From the NCBI GenBank assembly GCA_964412845.1, contig CAYPQM010000021.1, positions 1-51,384 of the forward strand: a stretch of 51,384 bases of DNA. Direction: 5' to 3'. This DNA is from JAWWPY01 sp964412845. Its GTDB lineage: Bacteria > Actinomycetota > Actinomycetes > Streptosporangiales > Streptosporangiaceae. Of the stretch, positions 33,888-41,891 are shown in pieces. The notes below the pieces were generated by a model. The model had not been told where the DNA came from, made no database searches, and saw only the letters and a list, made by a program, of their open reading frames with translations. The translations under genes were made by a program, and so were the position numbers. Each line of letters starts with the position of its first letter. Positions within the stretch are counted from its first letter, which is position 1.

Positions 33888-34900
33888 TAGTCACGCGGTC
33901 ACTCACCAAACAGTTCGGTCCAGTGCTCGCCGTGGACCATGTCGACCTGGACGTCCGCGATGGAGACCGGTACGGCTTCCTGGGACCGAACGGTTCCGGT
34001 AAGACGACGCTGGTCAGAATGTTGCTCGGCCTGGTCTACGCGACCAGCGGCGAGATCGAGGTGATGGGCAGGCCGATGCCGGGCCGGGCCGCCGAGGTGC
34101 TGCCGCAGATCGGCGCGCTGGTCGAGGGACCGTCCGCTTACGGGCATCTGTCCGGCCGGGCCAACCTGGCGCTGCTGGACGCGTCCGGCCGGGCGGGCAG
34201 CCGCCGGACCCGCCGGGCCCGGATCGCCGAGACGCTGGAGCAGGTCGGCCTGGCCGGGATCGACAACCGCCCGGTGAAGCAGTACTCGCTCGGCATGCGC
34301 CAGCGGCTCGGGCTGGCCGCGGCGCTGCTGCGTACCCCGCACCTGCTGGTCCTCGACGAGCCGACCAACGGCCTGGATCCCCAGGGCATCCGCGAGATCC
34401 GCGACCTGCTTATCGAGCTGAACAAAGCCGGCACCACAGTCTTCCTGTCCAGCCACCAACTGGCCGAGGTCGACCTGCTGTGCACGCGGGTCGGCGTGAT
34501 CAACCGGGGACGGCTCGTCGTGCAGGACGATCTTGAGGTGTTGCGGGGGCCGACCGGACGGGTGATGGTCCGCAGTCCCGACGTGGACCGCGCCGCAGCG
34601 GTGCTGGACGGGCGGGTCGAGCGGATCGAAGGTGACACGCTGTTCGTGGTCGCGGAGGACCCGGCCATCATCAACCTGCGTCTTATCGCGGCCGGGGTCC
34701 GGGTCACCGAGTTCACTGCGGAACGCCGCTCGCTGGAAGATCTGGTGCTGGCCGTGACCGGCTCGGGTTCCGACCGGGTCGATGACGCCGGCTACAGCGG
34801 CGGCCGGCCCGGACGCACTGGCGGCGACGCCGGCCAGCCCGGGAGCGCCGACGGCGATGCTGGGCAGGCAGAGGGTGGTGACCTAGATGATCAGGGTTGA
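33884..34900 (+). CDS. ABC transporter ATP-binding protein
   Basis: A 338-residue ATPase: Walker A GPNGSGKTT, signature YSLGMRQRLGLAAAL, Walker B LLVLDEPTNGLDP and switch His in LSSHQLAE. The YSLGMRQR signature is typical of bacitracin/lantibiotic-immunity-type (BcrA) ATPases. A Gly/Asp-rich low-complexity tail of about 40 residues follows the domain. It overlaps the LolA-like gene by 4 bp and the permease gene by 14 bp. Probably part of an exporter or envelope-stress system. Confidence 0.92.
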   Translation: MIVTRSLTKQFGPVLAVDHVDLDVRDGDRYGFLGPNGSGKTTLVRMLLGLVYATSGEIEVMGRPMPGRAAEVLPQIGALVEGPSAYGHLSGRANLALLDASGRAGSRRTRRARIAETLEQVGLAGIDNRPVKQYSLGMRQRLGLAAALLRTPHLLVLDEPTNGLDPQGIREIRDLLIELNKAGTTVFLSSHQLAEVDLLCTRVGVINRGRLVVQDDLEVLRGPTGRVMVRSPDVDRAAAVLDGRVERIEGDTLFVVAEDPAIINLRLIAAGVRVTEFTAERRSLEDLVLAVTGSGSDRVDDAGYSGGRPGRTGGDAGQPGSADGDAGQAEGGDLDDQG

Positions 34901-35735
34901 GCTGGTGAAGCTGGTGCGCCGGCCGAGGAGCTGGGTCAGCCTCGGGCTGCTGTGCGGCCTCCCGGTGCTGGTCGCCGTGTTCGTCGCGGTCACCCACCTG
35001 GCGCCGCCGCCGGGCCAGGGGCCGGCGTTGCTGTCGGCCGTGCTGTCCAGCGGATCGCTGTATCCCGCCGCCGCTCTCGCGATCGTGCTGCCGATCTTCC
35101 TGCCCGTCGCGGTCGCGGTCGTGGCCGGGGATTCCATCGCAGGCGAGGCGAGCTCGGGCATGCTGCGGTACCTGCTGGCCCGGCCGGTCCGCCGCAGCCG
35201 GTTGCTCGCGGCCAAGCTGGTCGCGCTCATCGTGTACGTCCTGGTGGCGGTGGTGCTGATCGCGGTCACCGCCTACGCGACGGGGATACTGCTGTTCGGC
35301 TCGCAGCCGGTCGCGGTGAGTTCAGGCGGCGGCTTCAACGTGTCCAGTGTCGCCGCGACCTCGCTGTCCGGTGGCGGCCTGACGCCCACGGACATCCTGA
35401 TCAGGACGCTCGGCGCGATCGCGTTCATCGGGGTGTCCATGCTCGGGGTCGGCGCGATCGCGCTGTTCCTGTCGACCGTCACCGACTCCGCCCTCGGCGC
35501 GGCCCTGGGCGCGCTCGCGGCGCTGATCACCAGCGAGGTGCTGGTCACGCTCAACTCGGCTGATGCGGTCAGCCCTTACCTGCCGACCCGGTACTGGCTG
35601 GCCTGGGTGGACTTCTTCCGCCAGCCGATCCTGTGGCGCAACATCGACCGCGGGTTCGCCGTGCAAGCGGTCTACGTGGCCGTGTTCCTCGGGGCGGCCT
35701 GGGCGCATTTCGCCACGAAGGACATCACGAGCTGA
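34887..35735 (+). CDS. ABC-2 type permease
   Basis: A 282-residue membrane protein with about six helices (VSLGLLCGLPVLVAVFVAV, AALAIVLPIFLPVAVAVVAG, VALIVYVLVAVVLIAVTAYA, FIGVSMLGVGAIALFLSTV, LGALAALITSEVLV, VYVAVFLGAAWAHF). SIAGEASSGMLRYLLARPVRRSRLLAAKL is the loop pattern of BcrB/NatB-like permeases. It is the partner of the preceding ATPase. Inverted GC-rich repeats in the short space before the convergent lipase gene (35736-35819) could form a shared terminator. Confidence 0.9.
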   Translation: MIRVELVKLVRRPRSWVSLGLLCGLPVLVAVFVAVTHLAPPPGQGPALLSAVLSSGSLYPAAALAIVLPIFLPVAVAVVAGDSIAGEASSGMLRYLLARPVRRSRLLAAKLVALIVYVLVAVVLIAVTAYATGILLFGSQPVAVSSGGGFNVSSVAATSLSGGGLTPTDILIRTLGAIAFIGVSMLGVGAIALFLSTVTDSALGAALGALAALITSEVLVTLNSADAVSPYLPTRYWLAWVDFFRQPILWRNIDRGFAVQAVYVAVFLGAAWAHFATKDITS

Positions 35736-35819
35736 CCGGCCCGGCGCGGCCCGTGCTGGCCCCCCGGCGCGGTTGCGGCTGGCCCCCGGCCTGGCTGGTG
35801 CTGCCGGGCCAGGCCCGGG

Positions 35820-36641
35820 TCAGCCGCGGCAGTCGGCGCTCGTCGGGCGCTTGATCGCGCCAGTGCCGATGGCCTGCAGGACCATCGTGGTGACCACCGG
35901 GTTGGTCGGCAGCTGGGAATGGCTGATCTGCTGGGCCGGGCAGACCGACTGGATCGGCACGTTGATCGCGCCGGGCAGCCGCGCCGAGTCCGGTGGCGCG
36001 ACGGTCTGGTCGTCAGTGGTCCACAGCGACAGCCAGCGCAGGCCGCTTGGCGTGCCCGGGGCCAGGCCGGCCAGCAGGCTGCTGCCGGGAATGAGCTGCT
36101 GGCAGGCGGCCGGGCACGCTCCCGGGTCGAAGCCCTCAGCGGCCGAGGCAAGCGAGGCACCGTGGAACGGTGAGCCAAGGGTGATCACCCGCCGTGCCTT
36201 GCGGTATCCGCCGTCGTCGCGGGCCCACAGCAGGGTGGCCACGCCGCCCGCCGAGTAGCCGATCACGTCCACCGACGGTGCCCCGCCGCGCAGCGCACGG
36301 GTGACGGCCGTGTCGAGAACCCTGGCATCCTGGATCAGGCTGCCGGTGCCGTTGCCGGGCAGGTGCAGCACAGTGGCTGGCCGGCCGCCGGACCGGATCT
36401 TGCTGGCCAGCACCGACAGTGCCCTGGTGCTGCCGCCGTAGCCGGGCACCAGCAGCACCGGCCCAGGCTGGTCCTGCGCCGGGTAGTGACCGGATGGCTG
36501 CTGGCCGGTCGCCGCGTTCTGGCTCGCGCCCGCGCTGACGGCGGCGACAGCCGCCGTGGCGGCGCCCGCGAACACCAGCAGGGCGACGGCGCCGACGAGG
36601 ATCTTCCGCCGGGGGGCGAGGCTGCTAAACCGCGTGATCAT
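35820..36641 (-). CDS. Secreted lipase/esterase, alpha/beta hydrolase
   Basis: A 273-residue class 2 lipase-like protein. An N-terminal signal segment (RKILVGAVALLVFAGAATAAVAAVSA) is followed by PVLLVPGYGGSTRALSVLA (oxyanion region), the nucleophile in DVIGYSAGGVATLL, Asp in WTTDDQTV and His in ISHSQLPTNP. Four Cys in the mature part could form disulfides, consistent with export. It probably hydrolyses lipids or other esters outside the cell. It stands alone; its upstream region holds an assembly gap. Confidence 0.87.
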   Translation of the reverse strand: MITRFSSLAPRRKILVGAVALLVFAGAATAAVAAVSAGASQNAATGQQPSGHYPAQDQPGPVLLVPGYGGSTRALSVLASKIRSGGRPATVLHLPGNGTGSLIQDARVLDTAVTRALRGGAPSVDVIGYSAGGVATLLWARDDGGYRKARRVITLGSPFHGASLASAAEGFDPGACPAACQQLIPGSSLLAGLAPGTPSGLRWLSLWTTDDQTVAPPDSARLPGAINVPIQSVCPAQQISHSQLPTNPVVTTMVLQAIGTGAIKRPTSADCRG

Positions 36642-36764
36642 CGGGCTCCCGTCCGCAGAGTCGTCGGCCTGCCCATGAATGACAACGTATCCGCGGTCTG
36701 GAGTGTTCAGGCAGGGGCCGCTATCTGGTCGGTCTCACTGGCCCGGCTGCCCTGGCCCGGCTGC

Positions 36765-36864
36765 NNNNNNNNNNNNNNNNNNNNNNNNNNNNNNNNNNNN
36801 NNNNNNNNNNNNNNNNNNNNNNNNNNNNNNNNNNNNNNNNNNNNNNNNNNNNNNNNNNNNNNNN
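36765..36864. other. Assembly gap (100 N) in an intergenic repeat
   Basis: Lies between the divergent lipase start and the convergent end of the small membrane gene. The flanks carry related GGTCTCACTGGCC / ACTGGCCGGTCTCAC segments, so a short tandem repeat is likely here too, although less clearly than at the other gaps. Confidence 0.9.
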
Positions 36865-36875
36865 ACTGGCCGGTC

Positions 36876-37043
36876 TCACCGGGTCGGGCGCCTGCCTTTC
36901 CGGCCGAGCCGCACGCCCACCAGGATGATGTCGGCCAGGAGCACGATCACGCCGATGATCAGAACGTAGATCAGGCCCTTAACCACCGCGCCGACTATGC
37001 CCAGCGCGATCGCGACAATGATCAACAGCAGGAACAGCGCCAT
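36876..37043 (-). CDS. Small hydrophobic membrane protein (55 aa)
   Basis: ATG 37043 follows a GAGAGG site. The 55-residue product has two consecutive hydrophobic stretches (LFLLLIIVAIALGIVGAVV and IYVLIIGVIVLLADIILV) and a basic C-terminal tail (RLGRKGRRPTR). It is the kind of tiny membrane protein common beside stress genes in actinobacteria; function unknown. It lies 55 bp downstream of the PRC-barrel gene on the same strand. Confidence 0.75.
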   Translation of the reverse strand: MALFLLLIIVAIALGIVGAVVKGLIYVLIIGVIVLLADIILVGVRLGRKGRRPTR

Positions 37044-37098
37044 CTCACCTCTCCGATCTTCCTGGCCTGCGCGCTTCCTGGTCTCAACCGTCCTGGCC

Positions 37099-37455
37099 TC
37101 AGCGCCGGGCGAGGCGCCGTTCGCCGCCGCCGCCAGGCTGGTAGTCCAAGTCGTAGTGCTTGAAGATCGCCTCTTCGTCACCAGCGGGCAGCACCCCGTC
37201 CATCTCGATCGACGGCGCGCCCTTGACCAGGCTCCTGTCGTAGGTGACCTTGAGGTACCCGGGGCCCACGGTCGCGCCGGCCAGCGGCACGAAGACCAGC
37301 CGGTGCCGCGTCGGCAGGCCGACTGTGACGGTGGCAAACGCGGGCTCGTCGGTGCCGGTGTCCACGTAGACCGATTCCAAGGTCCCGATCTTGTGATCCC
37401 CGACGTCGACCACGTCATGGCCGCGCCATTCCCGGATGTCACCAGCCTGGAACAT
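37099..37455 (-). CDS. PRC-barrel domain protein
   Basis: A 118-residue protein beginning MFQAGDIREWRGHDVVDVGDHKIGTLESVYVDTGTDEP, the usual PRC-barrel opening (a small beta-barrel found in RimM and in stand-alone stress proteins). A second segment VPLAGATVGPGYLKVTYDRSLVKGAPSI completes the fold. AGGAGG precedes ATG 37455. Probably cotranscribed with the small membrane protein. Such stand-alone proteins are often stress-induced; the partner is unknown. Confidence 0.82.
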   Translation of the reverse strand: MFQAGDIREWRGHDVVDVGDHKIGTLESVYVDTGTDEPAFATVTVGLPTRHRLVFVPLAGATVGPGYLKVTYDRSLVKGAPSIEMDGVLPAGDEEAIFKHYDLDYQPGGGGERRLARR

Positions 37456-37517
37456 CGCCGTCCTCCTGTCGTCGCTACCTGTCCCCTACCCAGACTTGCC
37501 CCGCCCATCCGAAGGTT

Positions 37518-38486
37518 CTAGGCAGGTACTAGTTCAGCGACGCTCTCCCACAACTGGCCGGCCACGCCCGGGCCCGCCTCGCGGGTCCGCGGCAGCCGGT
37601 ATTCAGACCGGGGACGCCGGTCGTGCCAGAATCGCCCGCTGCCCAAGTGAGCCGGATCGGCGGCGGCGAGCCAGACGAGCGTGTCCGCGCCCTGCTCGGG
37701 TGTGCGCAGAATCGGCCGCATGAGCCGGTGGAAGCCGGGCAGCATCGCCGCCAGTCCTGGCGTGTCGGCCCAGCCGGGATGCATGGCGTGAAAGGCGACG
37801 TGGCCGGGGCCGACCCGGCGGGCCCATTCCCGGCTGAGCGCCACCTGGGCCCGCTTCACCCGGGCGTAGGCGGTGACGCCGTGGTAATCGGTCTCGGTCA
37901 TCTCCAGGGTCGGCGGGTCGAGCCGCTGGGTGTACATGCCTGCCGAGGAGACCGTGATGACCCGGGCGGGAGCTGCGGCCCGCAGGGCGGGCAGCAGCAG
38001 TTCGGTCAGCAGGAACGGGGCGATGACCTGCCCAGCCACGGTGAGCTCGACTCCGGCGTCATTTGCCCGGTAGCTGGGGTGGATCACGCCCGCGTTGTGG
38101 ATGAGCACATCGAGATGGTCATGCCGGCCGGTGAACTCGCGGGCGAAGGTGCGGATGGAGTTGAGATCCTCCAGATCGGCCAGCCCGAAACTGACCGTCG
38201 AGTTGCCGCTCGCCGTGGTGATCAGGCGCTGCGCCCGGACCGCGCGGGCCCGGTCCCGGGCCAGGAAATGGACGGCCGCACCGCGCCGCGCCAACTGGGT
38301 GGCGGCCGCCTGGCCGAGCCCGGAAGTCGCCCCGGTGATGACGACGACCTGCCCGAACAGCGACGGCGCGTGGCCGGCGGTGAACTCGGGCAGCAGCCGG
38401 GACCGGACGGCCAGGCCGATCCGGGAGAAGCTGCCGACCACGCTCGCCTCAAGCAGGCCGTCCACCACCCGGGCGGCGGGGGTCAC
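37518..38486 (-). CDS. Short-chain dehydrogenase (DHRS12-like)
   Basis: A 322-residue SDR: VVVITGATSGLGQAAATQL (cofactor), IHNAGV, the Ser in ITVSSAGMYTQRL, and an intact catalytic YARVK. The region before the Rossmann fold (about 40 residues) and the end resemble eukaryotic DHRS12 and its bacterial relatives found with cyclopropane-fatty-acid and DUF1365 genes. It overlaps the SRPBCC gene by 4 bp and is the last gene of the operon led by the B12-type regulator. A role in lipid modification is inferred from that company. Confidence 0.88.
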   Translation of the reverse strand: MTPAARVVDGLLEASVVGSFSRIGLAVRSRLLPEFTAGHAPSLFGQVVVITGATSGLGQAAATQLARRGAAVHFLARDRARAVRAQRLITTASGNSTVSFGLADLEDLNSIRTFAREFTGRHDHLDVLIHNAGVIHPSYRANDAGVELTVAGQVIAPFLLTELLLPALRAAAPARVITVSSAGMYTQRLDPPTLEMTETDYHGVTAYARVKRAQVALSREWARRVGPGHVAFHAMHPGWADTPGLAAMLPGFHRLMRPILRTPEQGADTLVWLAAADPAHLGSGRFWHDRRPRSEYRLPRTREAGPGVAGQLWESVAELVPA

Positions 38487-38953
38487 GAGCCTTGCTCCGG
38501 GGCCGGCGCCGCTGACAGCGCCCGGGCCAGCCCGGCCGTGGCCCGGTCACCGACGGCGCGGAATCCCCGGCTCAGCAGCAGGTCGAGCAGCCGGAGCGGC
38601 CCGCGCAGCCGGACGTCGGCGGCATAGCTCACCGTCGCGCTGTCGCTGTCGCCAGTGACCGAGATGCGGTCGGTGGCCCGCAGCAGCCCGCTGGTGGCAT
38701 CCAGCACAACCGTGCGGCCCGCCATGAGCTCGGTCACCTGGTAGATGAGCGGAAGACGGCGCCCCAGAAACGGCACGATCAGCCGGAAGCGGGTGCCGAC
38801 CCGGACCGGGCCTGGATCCAGCTGCTCGCCGGCCAGGACACCCGGATCCCACTGCGCCGCGTTGCTGAAGGTGGCCAGGTAGTGGAACGTGTCCAGCGCC
38901 GAACGCTGCGAGCCGACGGTGGCCTGGTAGTGGGCCATGGTGGGTTTCCTCAT
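38483..38953 (-). CDS. SRPBCC (polyketide cyclase/START-like) protein
   Basis: A 156-residue lipid-binding-fold protein: SALDTFHYLATFSNAAQWDPGV, VGTRFRLIVPFLGRRLPLIYQVTELM and the final amphipathic helix LLDLLLSRGFRAVGDRATAGLARAL. ATG 38953 overlaps the stop of the regulator gene (ATGA); ATG 38938 (MAHYQ) with AGGA upstream is an alternative. These small proteins bind hydrophobic ligands and often occur in the same operons as the SDR and cyclopropane-synthase-type genes seen here. Confidence 0.85.
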   Translation of the reverse strand: MRKPTMAHYQATVGSQRSALDTFHYLATFSNAAQWDPGVLAGEQLDPGPVRVGTRFRLIVPFLGRRLPLIYQVTELMAGRTVVLDATSGLLRATDRISVTGDSDSATVSYAADVRLRGPLRLLDLLLSRGFRAVGDRATAGLARALSAAPAPEQGS

Positions 38954-39786
38954 TCCTGCGGCGTGACCTGCGGGCCGGATTGGTGGCGGCCGCGCGGGTC
39001 TCGGGGGCTGCCCTGATCCACGGCCGGCCCGCGCGGGTTCCGCGCGAGTTGCGGCAGCTGGTCCAGGCTGTCTCCGGGCCGGCCGACGATGACGGCCAGC
39101 CCCGGGTGGGCGGTGGTGATGTCCCGGACGGCGTCGGCGGCGAGGCGCCCCGCGTCAGGGGTGGTGGTCGAGAACACGATGAGGCTGGCCCGGACGTCCA
39201 GCGCCAGCTTGGTGACCTCGGCCACCGGCAGGTCAGTGGCCAGGTGGTGGACCAGCCAGCGGTCCTCGCGCAGGCACGTCGCCGCCATCAGGGCGGGCAG
39301 CCCGTGCCGTTCGCCTGGTGGGGTGGCCACGACCACAGTGCCCCGGGGCCGGCCGGGGGGTTGCCGCGCGTACCCGGCGAGCAGCCGCTCGCAGATCGCG
39401 CTCGCCCGGTGTTCCTGCGCGATCGACAGCCGGCCTGCCGCCCAGTCGTCGCCGACCCGGCGCAGGGCCGGGGCGAGCACTCGCTCGCACAGGTCGAGCA
39501 GGGTCACGCCGTCGGCCAGGCCGTCCAGCCACCGGCGGGCCCGGGTCTCCGCGCCTAGGACGACCTCCCAGTACAGGTGATCCGCCTGAGCGGCCCAGTC
39601 GCCGACCTGGACGTGCCGGCGGGGTTCGCGGCCCTGCTCCCGCTGGGCGGCCAGGGACCGGACATCGCTGTCCTGGATGTCGTAGCCGCGGCCCACCTTC
39701 CTCGCGGGCAGGACTCCCTGCCGCACCCAGCCGTAGGCCGTCTGGTAGTGCACGCCGAGGGTGTCGGCGGCCTCACGTAGCTGCAT
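38950..39786 (-). CDS. CarH/LitR-like B12-binding (light-sensing) transcriptional regulator
   Basis: A 278-residue regulator starting at ATG 39786 (AGGAG upstream). Residues 1-45 are a MerR/excisionase-like winged helix (LREAADTLGVHYQTAYGWVR). Residues about 70-140 form the helical cap of a B12-binding module with the CarH signature W-x9-EH (Trp115, Glu125, His126). The Rossmann half carries E-x-H (Glu159, His161) in PGERHGLPAL, His161 matching the lower cobalt ligand; the final Gly of E-x-H-x2-G is Pro here. CarH/LitR proteins bind adenosylcobalamin and repress in the dark; light releases DNA. It faces the FAD-DUF1365-cyclopropane operon. Confidence 0.85.
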   Translation of the reverse strand: MQLREAADTLGVHYQTAYGWVRQGVLPARKVGRGYDIQDSDVRSLAAQREQGREPRRHVQVGDWAAQADHLYWEVVLGAETRARRWLDGLADGVTLLDLCERVLAPALRRVGDDWAAGRLSIAQEHRASAICERLLAGYARQPPGRPRGTVVVATPPGERHGLPALMAATCLREDRWLVHHLATDLPVAEVTKLALDVRASLIVFSTTTPDAGRLAADAVRDITTAHPGLAVIVGRPGDSLDQLPQLARNPRGPAVDQGSPRDPRGRHQSGPQVTPQE

Positions 39787-39816
39787 CCAGGCTCCTGGCG
39801 ATCGTCTCGCTATCAA

Positions 39817-39847
39817 ACTTAGTGTAGTTTAGTATTGTTTTCTACGG
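39817..39847. promoter_or_regulatory. AT-rich divergent promoter with 10-bp direct repeats
   Basis: CTTAGTGTAG (39818-39827), TTTAGTATTG (39828-39837) and a weaker TTTTCTACGG (39838-39847) are consecutive 10-bp direct repeats in the only AT-rich patch between the regulator and the oxidoreductase gene. CarH-family proteins bind direct repeats overlapping promoters, so this is the candidate operator. TAGTAT at 39830-39835 could serve as a plus-strand -10 box. Confidence 0.5.
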
Positions 39848-39882
39848 GGAGAGTTGCAGCAGATGAGAATGAGAACCAGACG

Positions 39883-41172
39883 ATGACGGCGGAGTCCCGC
39901 CGTTACCAGGCCACCAGGCCGCAGGCCGCCGTGATCGGCGCGGGAGTGGCGGGCCTCACCGCCGCCTATGTGCTCCAGCAGGACTACGACGTGACGCTCT
40001 ATGAGGCCGGCGAGCGACTCGGCGGCCACGCGCACACGCACGACATCCCGGCCGCCGACGGGCGGATGCTCGCCCTCGACACCGGATTCCTCGTGCACAA
40101 CGAGCGCACCTATCCCACCCTCGTCCGGCTGTTCGCCGAACTTGGGGTCACGACCGCGGATACCGAGATGAGCCTGTCGGTGCGCTGCGGCGGCTGCGGC
40201 CTGGAATACGCCGGATCGCGCGGCCCACTCGGGCTGTTCCCGACCGCGGGCTCCCTGGCCCGGCCGGCCTACCTGGGGATGCTGGCGACCATTCCGTCGT
40301 TCTACCGGGACGCGCGCAGGCTGCTCGCCTCGCCCGGCCCGCCCGCCCAGACGCTCGGCGAATTCCTGCGCGACGGAGGGTACCGGCCGTACTTCATCGG
40401 CCACTTCGTCGTTCCGCTGGTGGCCGCCGTGTGGTCGTGCGCGCCGGGTGAGGCACTGAACTACCCCGCCCGGTACCTGTTCGAGTTCCTCGCCAACCAC
40501 GGGATGCTCACCGTGACCGGGGCGCCCGCCTGGCGCATCGTCGTCGGGGGTTCGCGCAGCTACGTCGATCAGATCGGCAAGCAGCTCACGTCCGTCCGGC
40601 TCGGATCCCAGGTCCGGGCAGTCAGGCGGGCCCGCGGCGGGGTCGACATCGATGATGGCGACGGCGGTGCCCGGTGGTTTCCGCGAGCCGTGGTAGCGAC
40701 CCATCCGGATCAGGCGCTGCGGCTGCTCGTCTCACCGACGAGGGCGGAACGCGAGGTGCTCGGGGCCTTCCGCTACACCAGCAGCGAGGTGCTGCTGCAC
40801 ACCGACGCGGGACTGCTGCCGCGTGCCCCGGCCGCCCGGGCCTCCTGGAACTACCTGCTCCGTGACTGCACGGACTCGGCTGCGAACGTGCATGTCAGCT
40901 ATCACCTGAACCGGCTGCAGGGGCTGACCGAGCCGATCGACTACCTGGTGACCCTGAACGCTGCTGGCCGAGTGCGCACGGAGTCCGTTTTGCAGCGGAT
41001 GGTTTATGCGCATCCGCTGTACACTCCCGAGTCCGTCGCGGCCCAGCAGCGCCTGCCGGGCCTGAACACGCCGGTGCTCGCCTACGCCGGGGCCTACCAC
41101 GGCTGGGGCTTCCACGAGGACGGATGCCGGTCAGGCGTCCAGGCCGCCCGCGCGCTGGGGGTGCGCTGGTGA
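39883..41172 (+). CDS. FAD-dependent oxidoreductase (amine-oxidase/desaturase-like)
   Basis: A 429-residue flavoprotein: dinucleotide-binding motif AAVIGAGVAGLTAAYVLQQ, then VTLYEAGERLGGHAHTH, and C-terminal AYAGAYHGWGFHEDGCRSG closing the FAD site. The HAHTH and LDTGFLVHNERTYP segments are typical of the COG2907-type proteins found beside DUF1365 and cyclopropane synthase genes. ATG 39883 is the best in-frame start; a TTG at 39835 would begin inside the operator. In other bacteria this trio belongs to light and singlet-oxygen responses. Probable role: oxidation of a membrane acyl chain or lipid (inference). Confidence 0.88.
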   Translation: MTAESRRYQATRPQAAVIGAGVAGLTAAYVLQQDYDVTLYEAGERLGGHAHTHDIPAADGRMLALDTGFLVHNERTYPTLVRLFAELGVTTADTEMSLSVRCGGCGLEYAGSRGPLGLFPTAGSLARPAYLGMLATIPSFYRDARRLLASPGPPAQTLGEFLRDGGYRPYFIGHFVVPLVAAVWSCAPGEALNYPARYLFEFLANHGMLTVTGAPAWRIVVGGSRSYVDQIGKQLTSVRLGSQVRAVRRARGGVDIDDGDGGARWFPRAVVATHPDQALRLLVSPTRAEREVLGAFRYTSSEVLLHTDAGLLPRAPAARASWNYLLRDCTDSAANVHVSYHLNRLQGLTEPIDYLVTLNAAGRVRTESVLQRMVYAHPLYTPESVAAQQRLPGLNTPVLAYAGAYHGWGFHEDGCRSGVQAARALGVRW

Positions 41173-41891
41173 GCGCGGCCCTGTTCAGCTGCGAGATTAC
41201 CCACGTCCGGTTGCGGCCCTTCCGGAACTTCCAGTACGGGAGCTACCTGTGGCTGGTCGACCTCGATGACCTGCCTGACGTGCCGTGGCTGCTGCGGCCG
41301 CTGGCCCGGTTTCGCGCCGCTGACCATCTTGGTGATCCCGCAGCCAGCATCCGCGCCAACGTGGACACCTACCTCGCCCGGCATGGCATCGACCTGGCGG
41401 GCGGCCAGGTCCTCATGCTGGCCAACGCCGGGGTGCTGCGGCACGTCTTCAACCCGCTCAGCGTGTTCTGGTGCCATGCCGCGGACGGGTCTTTGGCGGC
41501 CGTGCTGGCCGAGGTGCACAACACCTACGGTGAGCGGCACGTGTACCTGGTCCACCCGGACGCCCGCGGCCGGGCCGAGGTCAGCAAAGACTTCTACGTC
41601 TCGCCGTTCCTGCCGGTGGACGGCCGCTACCGGATGTGGCTGGCCGAACCTACCGGCGCCCTTCGCCTCGGTGTCACCCTCGACCTCGGCGGGGAGCCGG
41701 CGCTTGTCGCCACCGTGAAGGGACAGCGCCATCCGTATACGACCTGGCGGCTGGTGCGCTGCGCGCTCCGCTATCCCTGGGTCACCGCGCAGGTGACAGC
41801 GCTCATCCGGTGGCAGGCGATCAAGCTCCTCGCCCGGCGCCAGCCGCTTGTCCGTCGTCCCATCCACCGGCCCCAGGAAGGTGTCCAGTGA
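41169..41891 (+). CDS. DUF1365 family protein
   Basis: A 240-residue protein: ALFSCEITHVRLRPFRNFQYGSYLWLVDLDDLP, then RHVFNPLSVFWCHAADG, AVLAEVHNTYGERHVYLV and KDFYVSPFLPVDGRYRM are the conserved DUF1365 blocks. The biochemical activity is unknown; it is almost always next to the FAD oxidoreductase and a cyclopropane-fatty-acyl synthase. The GTG start overlaps the oxidoreductase stop (GTGA), and the same overlap joins it to the next gene, so all three are translationally coupled. Confidence 0.92.
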   Translation: MSAALFSCEITHVRLRPFRNFQYGSYLWLVDLDDLPDVPWLLRPLARFRAADHLGDPAASIRANVDTYLARHGIDLAGGQVLMLANAGVLRHVFNPLSVFWCHAADGSLAAVLAEVHNTYGERHVYLVHPDARGRAEVSKDFYVSPFLPVDGRYRMWLAEPTGALRLGVTLDLGGEPALVATVKGQRHPYTTWRLVRCALRYPWVTAQVTALIRWQAIKLLARRQPLVRRPIHRPQEGVQ

